Source of the DNA: Clostridiales bacterium
GTDB lineage: Bacteria > Bacillota > Clostridia > Oscillospirales > UBA644
DNA length: 64,000 nt
Reading direction: 5' to 3'
NCBI GenBank assembly: GCA_003343705.1
Contig: QAKR01000010.1
Span: 17,968 to 81,967 of the forward strand
Positions 34,214 through 44,100 of the stretch are shown in pieces. The notes under the pieces are model-generated. The model ran no database searches. It worked only from the letters and a program-made list of their open reading frames with translations, and was not told the DNA's origin. Within the stretch, counting starts at the first letter, position 1, and each line of letters begins with the position of its first letter. The position numbers were made by a program, and so were the translations under genes.

Positions 34214-37096
34214 CTAATTCACATTGTTATCAACGGAAACGACCATTATATTTGAAATTTCATAATACTCGTTTTCGCTTGCCCTTTCAGTCTGTGAAAT
34301 TTTCAAACTCTGAATATTTTGTAAAGAATTACTATCCAGATAATCTTTAGGGAAGTTTGCAATGACTACTTTTGTTTCACCGGGTAATATTGATCCGGAA
34401 CTACCGCAAACAACATCAGAAGAACCTGCCGCAACAGAAAGAGATAAACCTATTGCTTTATTTGGGCCTGTGTTTTTAACTTCAAATCGTATTGCCGTAT
34501 ATCCATCGAAATTATTACCTAAAGTAAAAGAATCCGGTTTTATTGTTATCCTTGAAAGCTTGCCTGAAAATTCTGCTTGAAGAGCTGAATTTCCAATATT
34601 CAAACCTGTTCCGTATTTATTGGTAGATATCTTAGCAATAGCATCTATTGTGTTTTGATTTGTTAAATCCACCAAAAGAGCACCCTTTTCAACCTGTTGA
34701 AGAATAACTTTTTTATATACTTCTGTTTTACCGGCTACAGAAACTTCTACTTCATAAATATAACGGCCGGTGCCAGAAATTTCTATATCATATGTAAAAA
34801 CGTCGTATCCACTTGCCTGTTTCACTAATTCAGCCGAATTCTTCTCAACCTTAACAGATGCTCCGTGAGGTGCATAGAGAGTTAAACGTTTTTTCAATAC
34901 ACTGTCTGGGTCGCCGCTTATTTCTGCATTTGTAACAACCAGAGGGATGTTATTATTAAAATCTGTTTTTATACAATCACGTATCTTATACGTGGTCTGT
35001 ATGTCTGTATTTATGATCACCTTTTCGTAATCAATCACGTTGTTTGACTGAGAAAGCTGATCATCCAGAGAGCCTAAATTCTTTATATTTTTAGGTGCAA
35101 ACATATTTTCTTCATACTGAGCTCTTACCTTTTTATAATCAAGAGGTAATCCTAAAGCCTTAACATTGCTGTCAACAGATTCACAGCCAATTTCTATATA
35201 CTCATAATCTTCAATGCGCTTAAGATATCTTGAATATTGTTCCCCGTTTATAGAAATTGTTATATGTTTCAGATTCTCGTTGGCAGTTAAAAATATCGAT
35301 GAATAGGTGCTGTATTTACCGAAATTAGTCTCAGCTGCTTTGTTGCCAGCTATAACAACATCGGCATTGGGTTCAGCATAAACTCGAACCTCTCTCTTAT
35401 TGGTGCTTTCATCATCCATATATGCCAGTACTGCAACTATCGAACTGTCATTCATAATATCATGCGCCAACTGCTTACGTACTTGCAGCATATACTCAGG
35501 AGAATGGTTGTAATCTCCCATGGTATTATAAAGAGGTGCGTAATATGAATCCATTATCTGATCTGCTGTGACATTATCTATATCCCATTCATCAAGCCTT
35601 TGTTGAATTTTATTTTGCATAAGACATAAATACTCATTATCTTCATTCCCGTCACGGATACTCTCCAAACGGATCGTCGGAACCGGAGTATTGTGATTTA
35701 TAATACCATCATTTTCAGTTCCTATATAAATAAGATACCCATCTCCTGCAGGAGGGAAGGCTTGTGGATCGGTCCACTGATCTCGAGATACATAAATTTC
35801 TTGTTCTGGTAGATACTTACTATCCACCATGGTGCAATACCAGAAAAGATCACCTGTTATATTCCAATCTTTTTGCATCCATCGAACCAATCGTGAGGAC
35901 ATTAATCTGTCCTGAACGTGAAATGTTGGATAAGGCGCTCTTGGAGCCGTACAACCATACCACCAAACTTCATACCCACGTTGTTGCCAATCCCGTACAT
36001 ATCTTTCAAACGCAGTTGTTTCAGATGACCATATCCCACAGAAAAGATCAATATAGTCTGCAAGAGGTTCACGGGGAGAGGATGTTGTCATCACTCGCAG
36101 ATCCGGGGCATACGAATTTATGGCAGCCAGTGTTTCTTTTTGTGATGCGGTTCCATCACCGATTTCATCAAACATATATATATAAGCTTTTTCAAGGGTC
36201 CCGTCGGCACGCATTCTGTCAAGAAGTGCCTTTGTGGCAGAGGTAGGAACGGCAACTCCGTTTTCTATTGTGTAATTGCCCAAAGCACTTATATTATAGC
36301 TTGTAACACGGGGATCAGAGGCAAACCGCAAAATATCATTGGCGTATTGATCAACATTATTAAACGGTATGGGTAGATGGGTACCGGTAATCCTGTACTC
36401 TTGAAAAAACCAATAATATTGCTCCCACACATCATAATAAGACTGGCCGTTCAATGCATTATTCTTTTGCATTAGGTTGTATGCATTATTCCATATTGCA
36501 TATGCGGTTTCAAAAGATCGCTCTACAGGCAGAGCAAAATCCCACACTTCAATTTCAACCGGGATTTTAATAATTCCTCCGTCATGCGTAAGAGTTACTT
36601 CTCCTGTATAGATACCGGCTGTCTGCTCTTCTGTTGAAGTTACTGTTATCCAATATCCCTGATTTTCACCGGCTTTAATATCAACAGAGTTGAGGTCATC
36701 ATATTTAAGAGGAATCATCGCATCCGGATAATATCCATGATTAGCATATCCTGCATTTTTCTCAACTGATATGTAATATTGGCGATAAGCCTCCGCTGCC
36801 AGAATCTCTCCTTTTTCATTTATAAAATCAGTCATTGAGAGAGAAACATTTGAAGCATCTTGATCAAAATTAAGGACAAATTGCATACCTTCACCTTCAT
36901 TTTTAGCAAGGCATGCTGTTAAGGTTTTTTGGTCGTTAGACGGTATATTCTCGTTACGCATATATTTAACTGCGTTTGAAATAATTGTTACATCTTTAAT
37001 TGCTGGGGAGGCGGGCTCATATGATACAACCGAACAAGACATAAGCAGTCCTGCCAAGATAGTCGTGAAAACAATTACACATACTGTTTTTTTCAA
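34214..37096 (-). CDS. DUF4091 glycoside-hydrolase-like lipoprotein B
   Basis: Paralogue of the next gene, 960 residues, lipobox LMSC near residue 21. The domain plan is the same: IEVWDFALPVERSF near 183-196, a barrel-like region, and repeated shared segments such as VQDRLMSSRLVRWMQKDWNITG-type text, SIRDGNEDNEYL and MDDESTNKREVRVYAEP. At the expected catalytic site it has YMFDEIGDG near 307-315, so the DE pair is kept but the flanking residues differ from the paralogue. This suggests duplication followed by change in specificity. It is 58 bases downstream of the GH99-like gene in the same direction. Confidence 0.85.
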   Translation of the reverse strand: MKKTVCVIVFTTILAGLLMSCSVVSYEPASPAIKDVTIISNAVKYMRNENIPSNDQKTLTACLAKNEGEGMQFVLNFDQDASNVSLSMTDFINEKGEILAAEAYRQYYISVEKNAGYANHGYYPDAMIPLKYDDLNSVDIKAGENQGYWITVTSTEEQTAGIYTGEVTLTHDGGIIKIPVEIEVWDFALPVERSFETAYAIWNNAYNLMQKNNALNGQSYYDVWEQYYWFFQEYRITGTHLPIPFNNVDQYANDILRFASDPRVTSYNISALGNYTIENGVAVPTSATKALLDRMRADGTLEKAYIYMFDEIGDGTASQKETLAAINSYAPDLRVMTTSSPREPLADYIDLFCGIWSSETTAFERYVRDWQQRGYEVWWYGCTAPRAPYPTFHVQDRLMSSRLVRWMQKDWNITGDLFWYCTMVDSKYLPEQEIYVSRDQWTDPQAFPPAGDGYLIYIGTENDGIINHNTPVPTIRLESIRDGNEDNEYLCLMQNKIQQRLDEWDIDNVTADQIMDSYYAPLYNTMGDYNHSPEYMLQVRKQLAHDIMNDSSIVAVLAYMDDESTNKREVRVYAEPNADVVIAGNKAAETNFGKYSTYSSIFLTANENLKHITISINGEQYSRYLKRIEDYEYIEIGCESVDSNVKALGLPLDYKKVRAQYEENMFAPKNIKNLGSLDDQLSQSNNVIDYEKVIINTDIQTTYKIRDCIKTDFNNNIPLVVTNAEISGDPDSVLKKRLTLYAPHGASVKVEKNSAELVKQASGYDVFTYDIEISGTGRYIYEVEVSVAGKTEVYKKVILQQVEKGALLVDLTNQNTIDAIAKISTNKYGTGLNIGNSALQAEFSGKLSRITIKPDSFTLGNNFDGYTAIRFEVKNTGPNKAIGLSLSVAAGSSDVVCGSSGSILPGETKVVIANFPKDYLDSNSLQNIQSLKISQTERASENEYYEISNIMVVSVDNNVN

Positions 37097-37154
37097 GATG
37101 CATCCTCCTAAATATACTTAATATGAAAAATTATATTATTTGCGAATCAACAAA

Positions 37155-38777
37155 TTAAAATTTATAATACCAGCTTAGTCTTCCTGCAGGGAGAACACTT
37201 CCGGAAACGTAATATTCAGAAATATCAAACGGATCTTTGACACTGTCTGCAACTTTAAAATAAAAACCTTCAGTAGCATCTGCACCGATAATGTCGCGAG
37301 GTATAACAAGTTGCATTGTATTTTTTTCGATTATATAATCTGTTTTTGCATATGAAACAGTAAACCCGGCACAATTAAGTTCATCCAGGGAGCCTGCACA
37401 GCGGCGGTTTGCAACAAATTTATATCCTTCCCAGCCCTGTTTCTTAGGAGTGCCCGCAGATATGAAAACATTCATCCAACCCGGTCGCATACGGCTTTCA
37501 GTAATATCATTTTCAGTTTTTATAAGAAAATAAATATTATTTTTATCATGACTAACACGGACTTCTGTAATATTATTCTCAGCAGGATCTGTGTGATAAT
37601 GTATTTTATTATCATACGCAAAGCTGTCACGGCTGTAATTATCGGAAGTCTGCGGTAAATAAATATTTTTCACATCGTCCCACTGTGCAAGCCCTTCAGA
37701 GATATTAATTTCTTTCATTTTTGCACTTTGAGTAAAAGGAGTTGCTTTTTTAAATTTACGAATATTATTAATCATCTGCATATAGAAAGCATCACCGTAT
37801 CCGCCGCGCATCATCTCAACATCGCGGGAATATTCTTCGGAAAAACAATCGCAAAAACCTGTCTCCCCCATGAGATTAAGCTTTTGAGCACCCCATTCAT
37901 TCCACCCTGTAACAAACACTTCGTTTACGTCTTCGTTGTTTATAGCAGTGTCCCATTGTTTTTGGAAGTTCTGCCCAAGCCGGAAAGTGTCATGATTATC
38001 GTTACCTTCATGATCATAACCTCTGCCCCAGTTACCTTTTTGAGTATAAAAAATACCTTTTGCATGTTGAGCAACAGAAACACTGACAACCCCTTTATGA
38101 ATAGGCTGAGGATATGTCCATTCCATCCAGGGTAGACCTTTTTCACTAAATTTTTCATTAGGCCACTGAGAAACCCAAACATCAAAAAATTCATACATTT
38201 TAGGATCTTCTGTTTCAAGGTCTGAAGTTGCAACTATAACAGGCTTACCGTTAGGTGAATACCAAACATCAGGATGAAGATTTTTTTCTTTATAAAAAAT
38301 TTCCCAAATAATCTGAACAGTCTGAACTGAACCTGAGTTTGTATAGCAGGCAACTTTAGGAACTTTAACTCCTTCTTTTTGGTATCTCTCAAGCTCTTCC
38401 ATAATATTCAATATAACCTGTGGATATATTTGTGCATTTGTATTATCAAACAATATGTAGTCTATACCTGCGGCAGACAATAACTCTATGTGCTTTCGTA
38501 TTACAAAACGTTCCTCACTGTTATAATATCCATACAGCGGCTCGCCCCAGTAATGGAAACCCCATGCCGGGCTTTCGTCCGGACCTTTAACGTCCCATAA
38601 CGATTCGGGATCTTTCTTTAACAGTTTTTCAATATCGTATATTTCTTTATCGCCTAACTGACCTAACCAGCAAAAATAAAAAATGCCAACTTTCTTTTTT
38701 TCATCAATTGAATCATAAGGCATGATTGTTCTGCCGAACTCATCGATACCGCATAGCGCATTAAAGTTTTTTTCCAT
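37155..38777 (-). CDS. GH99/WbsX-like protein with C-terminal sugar-binding-like domain
   Basis: A 540-residue protein with a barrel domain of the WbsX/GH99-like group: VGIFYFCWLG, GFHYWGEPLYGYY, LLSAAGIDYILFDNTN, GKPVIVATSD and VFVTGWNEWGAQKL (N-E-W motif). The last 170 residues (from about 360: ITEVRVSHDKNNIYFLIKTE) look like a carbohydrate-binding beta sandwich of the CBM9 type. There is no signal peptide, so it would act inside the cell, or leave by another route. GGGTGGG lies before the ATG. First gene of the group with the two DUF4091 lipoproteins. Confidence 0.8.
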   Translation of the reverse strand: MEKNFNALCGIDEFGRTIMPYDSIDEKKKVGIFYFCWLGQLGDKEIYDIEKLLKKDPESLWDVKGPDESPAWGFHYWGEPLYGYYNSEERFVIRKHIELLSAAGIDYILFDNTNAQIYPQVILNIMEELERYQKEGVKVPKVACYTNSGSVQTVQIIWEIFYKEKNLHPDVWYSPNGKPVIVATSDLETEDPKMYEFFDVWVSQWPNEKFSEKGLPWMEWTYPQPIHKGVVSVSVAQHAKGIFYTQKGNWGRGYDHEGNDNHDTFRLGQNFQKQWDTAINNEDVNEVFVTGWNEWGAQKLNLMGETGFCDCFSEEYSRDVEMMRGGYGDAFYMQMINNIRKFKKATPFTQSAKMKEINISEGLAQWDDVKNIYLPQTSDNYSRDSFAYDNKIHYHTDPAENNITEVRVSHDKNNIYFLIKTENDITESRMRPGWMNVFISAGTPKKQGWEGYKFVANRRCAGSLDELNCAGFTVSYAKTDYIIEKNTMQLVIPRDIIGADATEGFYFKVADSVKDPFDISEYYVSGSVLPAGRLSWYYKF

Positions 38778-38905
38778 AATAATCCCACCCGGTTATAATT
38801 TTTTTTCATTATACATTATAATTGTGAAAAAGAATTGAATATAATAAAAATATAATTTTTATTACTTACATTATAATATCTCAACAATTCCACATAAAGA
38901 AATTA

Positions 38906-38991
38906 TCACATTTCACAAATTTTTCATCACTTTTTGTGATATACATATTGACATATGTGATATGTTGTGATATAATAAGCTCACAAAGTGA
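38906..38991 (+). promoter_or_regulatory. Repeat-rich operator region with eight GTGA/TCAC half-sites
   Basis: TCAC occurs at 38906, 38913, 38927 and 38981; GTGA at 38936, 38957, 38967 and 38988. Several spacings are 10 or 21 bases, whole helical turns. ATCAC-TTTTT-GTGAT and TTGTGA-N10-TCACAA are inverted repeats; the second one spans the -10 box of the promoter at 38948-38976. A dimeric regulator of unknown family probably binds here. Confidence 0.65.
38948..38976 (+). promoter_or_regulatory. Consensus sigma-A promoter of the 97-aa membrane protein gene
   Basis: TTGACA, 17 bases, TATAAT, 42 bases before the ATG at 39018. It is overlaid by the GTGA/TCAC repeats. Confidence 0.88.
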
Positions 38992-39017
38992 TAAACAACT
39001 TGAGGGGGATATTTAAT

Positions 39018-39311
39018 ATGACTAAAATATATGAAGAGCCTAATGGTTTTGAATTTGATTTTGAAGAAACAAAAACTGCTGTAAGAGAAAGTGCAAAAAA
39101 GGCTGCAAAAAAAATCCCCGCTTATTTAAATGGCCTCTATATGCTGATTGCAGCTATATCTTTATCGATTATGGGATATATGGTTGTGGGCGTTTATGCC
39201 GCAGCTCAAAGAGGTTTTAACGGAGGTATTGGCGGAGAGGTAATATTGGCAGCCGCTATATTTGTAGGAGCAAGGCTTTTATGGGCTCGTGTGAAAAATA
39301 AGTTAAAATAA
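39018..39311 (+). CDS. Small membrane protein of unknown function
   Basis: A 97-residue protein: an acidic N-terminus (IYEEPNGFEFDFEETKT), a lysine/alanine-rich amphipathic stretch (ESAKKAAKKIPAYL), then two hydrophobic segments (about 37-61 and 69-87) and a basic tail. I do not recognise a family. ATG at 39018 is chosen since GAGGGGG lies before it; the upstream GTG at 38988 would start inside the operator. A consensus promoter, dense operator repeats and a terminator all frame this single gene, so it is likely a tightly controlled stand-alone product. Confidence 0.8.
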   Translation: MTKIYEEPNGFEFDFEETKTAVRESAKKAAKKIPAYLNGLYMLIAAISLSIMGYMVVGVYAAAQRGFNGGIGGEVILAAAIFVGARLLWARVKNKLK

Positions 39312-39345
39312 ACAATTATATAACAGAAAACTGAAACTTTGGTTT

Positions 39346-39377
39346 AATAAATGTTGAAGGTAACTTCAACATTTATT
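39346..39377 (+). terminator. Terminator after the small membrane protein gene
   Basis: Perfect stem AATAAATGTTGAAG / CTTCAACATTTATT with a four-base loop, 34 bases after the stop. Confidence 0.85.
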
Positions 39378-39462
39378 ATTTTATGCTATTTTTATTTCTA
39401 ATATAGGGATTTTACAATTATGTTATAGGTAAATGTTTATAATAAACATATATAAACTTCAA

Positions 39463-39498
39463 TTCCCTCAGCCTTATAAGCTTCTAAGGCTGAGGGGA
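39463..39498 (-). terminator. Likely terminator of nadE
   Basis: Stem TCCCTCAGCCTTA / TAAGGCTGAGGGGA with one bulged base, 50 bases after the nadE stop on the minus strand. The T run is poor, so efficiency is uncertain. Confidence 0.5.
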
Positions 39499-39549
39499 AA
39501 ATATCATAAAATAAAAAATTCAACTGTTATATTTTATGAGTTTTAATTT

Positions 39550-41112
39550 TTACTTAAGATCAAAATCAATATCAGCAGCGATATAGGGAAGAGTAAAACC
39601 TATTAAATTTGCACCTTCAAAAACAGTAGAGCGTTTAAAACGGTTCTTCTTAAATCGATCATAGAAGGTGTCAAGGCAAGCAACAATTTCATCCTCGTCA
39701 ATATCTTCAAATACTGCAAGAGCAAGATTTTTTATCTCTTCATATGACTTCTGCATTTTTGCAAAAAAGTAGATATAAAAATCGTGTAGAGCATAATTCC
39801 CCACAATTTTTTCGGTCTCCTGTCCTGCTTTAAGTTCAGGGCTTATAGGAGTATTTGTTATATCAGTTAGAACTCCTGCTATAGCTTCATCCTTAGTTTT
39901 TGCAATATGCTTAATAAGCTCAAGAACAAGTGTTTTAGGAATTGAAGCATTAGGATTGTAGTGAGCCAGATTATCGCCTCCGAAAGTGCAGAAACCAAGA
40001 GCAGCCTCGGACATATCACCTGTACCGAGTACAAGCGCGTTATTCATATTTGCAATATCAAATAAAACTTGAGTACGCTCACGTGCCTGGGCATTTTCAT
40101 ATGTTACATCCTGGATTTCCGGATCATGTCCGATATCTTTTAGGTGAGCGGTAACAGCGTTTTTAATATCAACTGTCATTGATGTTACACCAAGTTTTTC
40201 CATGAGCATATCGGCATTTGATTTTGTTCTTGTGCTTGTACCGAAACAAGGCATCGTAACGGCAATAATATTCGTCAAAGGAAGACCAAGCATTTGCATG
40301 GTTTTCTCAGCACATAATAAAGCAAGAGTGCTGTCAGAACCTCCCGAAACGCCTATAACAATTTTTTTAATACCGCTGCCACGCATTCTCATATACAGAG
40401 CTTGTGTTTGCAATTTGAAAAGTTCGTCCAGATAACGCTCCGGTTCATTTTTACCGAAATAAGGAATTCTGTCAAGACCTCTGTTGGGACGAGAATAAAT
40501 CAATCCGCCCGGAATATCAATGTCGTAACATGCTATTGCATTATCCGGATCATCTTGGTTTTTAAAAGAACATATTATGCCTTTATTAAAAACTCCAGCA
40601 AAGCCTTTATAAACATTGTCTGCGCTGCTTTCACCGAATCCTGCATTTGCAACAGCTATGGCACAATTTTTAGAGTTTGAAGCTTCTGAACAAAACTCTA
40701 TTATATCATTCTGAATACACGGATATCCTGCCATTGCTGTAGGTAATAAAATAATATCAGCGTTGCCGTCATCACCCGGTTGTGAAACAACAACTCGCTT
40801 TCCGCTTATTGTTGTAGAAGCTTTTTGAATAAGCTCACCGTCTTTGACTATTATATTTTCATATCCTGCAACAGCAGTTACAAAAATCTTATTTTCATTT
40901 TCGGAATATTCCAATAAGCTATCAAGCGCTTCGTTAGTTTGGTCTGCAAAAGCTTGATAATTAACAAGTTTACCTGCCGAAGCCCCGGTTAAACAATAAG
41001 CCGGGAATAAATAAATATCAGCATCGTTTTCACGCATAATATTTATCATTTTAGCAGCGTTTTCATGAGGTTTTCCAGTACTGACGTCAAATACTGCAGC
41101 TAAAATTTTCAT
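39550..41112 (-). CDS. nadE: NAD synthetase with degenerate N-terminal glutaminase domain
   Basis: Last step of NAD synthesis. The C-terminal synthetase domain (about 225-520) is intact: PP-loop VIGVSGGSDSTLALL, LGTGDMSEAALGFCTFGGD and NPNASIPKTLVLELI. The N-terminal nitrilase-like domain is only about 215 residues, against about 280-300 in glutamine-dependent enzymes. The catalytic glutamate motif FPE-L-x-LTG reads FPAYCLTG here. The segment that should carry the catalytic lysine and cysteine is missing: the text goes from GKRVVVSQPGDDG straight into ADIILLPTA. The enzyme therefore probably uses free ammonia. ATG at 41112 follows GGAGAG; the upstream ATG overlaps that site. Confidence 0.93.
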   Translation of the reverse strand: MKILAAVFDVSTGKPHENAAKMINIMRENDADIYLFPAYCLTGASAGKLVNYQAFADQTNEALDSLLEYSENENKIFVTAVAGYENIIVKDGELIQKASTTISGKRVVVSQPGDDGNADIILLPTAMAGYPCIQNDIIEFCSEASNSKNCAIAVANAGFGESSADNVYKGFAGVFNKGIICSFKNQDDPDNAIACYDIDIPGGLIYSRPNRGLDRIPYFGKNEPERYLDELFKLQTQALYMRMRGSGIKKIVIGVSGGSDSTLALLCAEKTMQMLGLPLTNIIAVTMPCFGTSTRTKSNADMLMEKLGVTSMTVDIKNAVTAHLKDIGHDPEIQDVTYENAQARERTQVLFDIANMNNALVLGTGDMSEAALGFCTFGGDNLAHYNPNASIPKTLVLELIKHIAKTKDEAIAGVLTDITNTPISPELKAGQETEKIVGNYALHDFYIYFFAKMQKSYEEIKNLALAVFEDIDEDEIVACLDTFYDRFKKNRFKRSTVFEGANLIGFTLPYIAADIDFDLK

Positions 41113-41139
41113 TATACATCTCTCCATAATTTTTTTTAC

Positions 41140-41168
41140 AGTTTATCACGAACAAAACCTGATGTCAA
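41140..41168 (-). promoter_or_regulatory. Sigma-A promoter of nadE
   Basis: Minus strand TTGACA, 17 bases, TAAACT, 28 bases before the ATG at 41112. Confidence 0.75.
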
Positions 41169-41190
41169 GTGAATTCAATAAATCTTACGT

Positions 41191-44100
41191 TTAAAACACC
41201 ACTTCAATCTTTTTTGACAATTTTAACGACCAAATGTAAATATTTTTCACTTTCTTACCGTAAAGTTTTTCAACTGCATATTTATAATAATACAGTTGTT
41301 TTGAATACAAATTTAAAAGCTCTTCTTCTGACTTATTATCAGTTTTATAATCAATAATAATAAACCCGTCATCATATTCGCAAAGTAAATCTATCGCCCC
41401 TTGTAAAAGGATTTTTTTATCTGTTTTTACGCTTTTATCATATTCGGAAGCATCAATACCAACGATAAACTCATGTTCCTTCAATATTTTGTTTGAATTT
41501 AAAACTGTTTTATATAAATCACTATTAGCAAAATATTCGATGGCTTGATCATCCACAACCTTTACTTCTTCAACCGTAAATATACCTTTATTAACAAGTA
41601 ATGTTTTTTCATCTTGTATACAGTTAGAAAGATCTGCCAGTGATAAGAAGCGATGGACTATAGACCCTTTTTCAGCACTATTAAGTCCATTTTTTTCTGA
41701 AATAAACTGAGGTATGTATTTTTTCGAAGGTTTAAATAGTGGAACACTGTCTTCATCGGGTAAAAACCCTTTTGAAAGCTCTGTAACAGAAACTTTTGCC
41801 GGTATATGAGATAATGAAGGAGTATATTCAAAATCAAATCTCCGTCTTATTTCATCAGTTGATAGCAATGTTTTATATTCGTGTTTGTCAACAATAAAAG
41901 AATCTGTATTAACAGTGGGGTTAAGTATATTCATCTCAATTTTAAAATCAGCAGAAAATATTTCCATTAACCCATCCAAAGCGGAAAAACAATTCGGATG
42001 ATGTGAAAGTGATGTTAAAATTAAATCTAAAAAACTGCTTTGTTTATTAACATAAATTTTCAAAGCAGAACCGTCTAAAGTGCAAAGGGATAAATCAGAA
42101 AATTTTTCACATTGGCTTTGTTTAACCGAGCCGATAAGAATTAACTTTTGTCTGGCTCTTGTTAAGGCAACATAAAGGCGTCGTAAAGCTTCAGATCTAT
42201 CATTACGTTTTTTTATCAAAGATATAAGCTCATACATAAATGTATTTTCTTCATATGTCATTGCTTCATTACGTATTTTAGTGCCAATACCGAGAGTATC
42301 ATCAAGTACAATTTTAGGTGTAACGCCACCGGTCTTTGACAACTCTTTATCAAGTCTCGGCAAAATACATACAGGAAATTCAAGACCTTTTGATTTATGA
42401 ACTGTCATAATTGTAACATAAGATCCTTGCGGAGCCGCTTCCTGTTCAGGCATTTTATTCTTTTCAACAGAAAAATCTATAAACGATAAGAACTGTGATA
42501 GCGAGCTGCCTGAAAGATCTGTTTCATACCTACGTACAAAATCAAGAAATATAAGCATATTCTCATATCGTATATCTCCTAATTCAAGGCTTGACACATA
42601 CGAAAGATATTCTTTTTCGGTATATATCTGCCATATAAGCTTGCTAAGAGGCAAGTTTGCAGAAAGAATTTTCAGTTTGTTGAGATCGTCAACAAATTCT
42701 CTTGTTTTATTATCTGTCTTTGCATATTCCGAAACCGCACAGAAAAGTCTTTTTTTTCTTGTTATACAAAGGCGTATTTTAGCTATTTCTTCGTCCGAAA
42801 ACCCATAAAGCGGTGACGACATAGTAATGAATAAAGCTGTATCGTTATACGGATTTATAATTGTTTTAAGCAAGTTTATAATTGTATTTACTTCGACACT
42901 TTGAAAAAACGACGAACCAGACCCCATATATACAGGAATACCGTTTTGTAATAAAACGTCACGGAATATATCCCCCTCCCCGTTTTTAACAACGCTTAAC
43001 AGTATTGCAATATCCGACGGTGTTATGCAACGCGAACCTCCGTTTTTTAGAGTTATACGATATTTTTCACGCAAGAGTTGCTTAATTTTATCGGCTACGA
43101 CCTGTGCTTGATTTCGAACCTGATCCGTATCGCTTATAACAATATTCATTTCCACATCAGGGGTTTCTTCGGCTTCATATAAAGATGAACCTTGCACCAA
43201 AGCCTCGTTTTTGTCGTATGTCAGACCTCCGAATTCATTAGAAAATAATACTTTGCATACGAAATTTGTAAATCCTAATACTCCTCCTCGGCTGCGAAAA
43301 TTCTTGTTAAGATCAATTTTCTCAAATTGATCTTTTTTACGTATGAAGTTCATTGGATTTGCCCGTCGAAATGCATAGATACTCTGTTTCACATCTCCTA
43401 CAACAAATAAATTATCCCGACTTATGGCATAAAAAAACATGTCCTGTAAATCATTAACGTCTTGATACTCATCAATGAGTATCTCGTCAAAGCTTTCACG
43501 AATTTCACTTGCTAACGGCGTTATTTCAACATTTTCACTATTTTTATCAATTTTAGATATTAGTAATGAAAAAGCCATTTTTGCAATTTCAGAAAAAGAG
43601 TATTTATTTTGTTTTAAAAACTCTTTACTTACTGCTTCTTCAAGATCCAATACAATATTAACAAGCTCCTTAATTCCGACTTTGAGTGAAGAAAGCTCAT
43701 AAGAAATTTCATCAGGAGAAATTTTAAAAATCTCACTTTTTCTTATCATTTCTTTAAAAACTTCACGATATTCTTTATAATAAAGTTTTTGTGGAGAATT
43801 GTTTTTTGATGAGGGCATACGTCCAAAATCAACTTCATTACATAAACAGTATAAACTTGTGTAATCTGTTTTTAAACATGCCTCATAAAGTTTTTTTGCC
43901 GTTTCACAATCAGTATTAACAAGTGCCCGTTCCTTATCAGTAAGCTCTCCGCTGCCACATAACGATTCAAAAACTTTGACAGATTCAGCAAATAAAGGCT
44001 TGTAATAATTACATAAAAATTCCGTCCATATTAAAGGATTGTCATAATATTCAAGTCTGTCCAACAACCAAGTATCACAAAACGGGATGGATTGAATATA

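Noticed and set aside
38881..38991. Short repeats taken for a CRISPR array
   Set aside because: The repeated units are only 4-7 bases with promoter boxes among them; there is no repeat-spacer pattern or cas gene.
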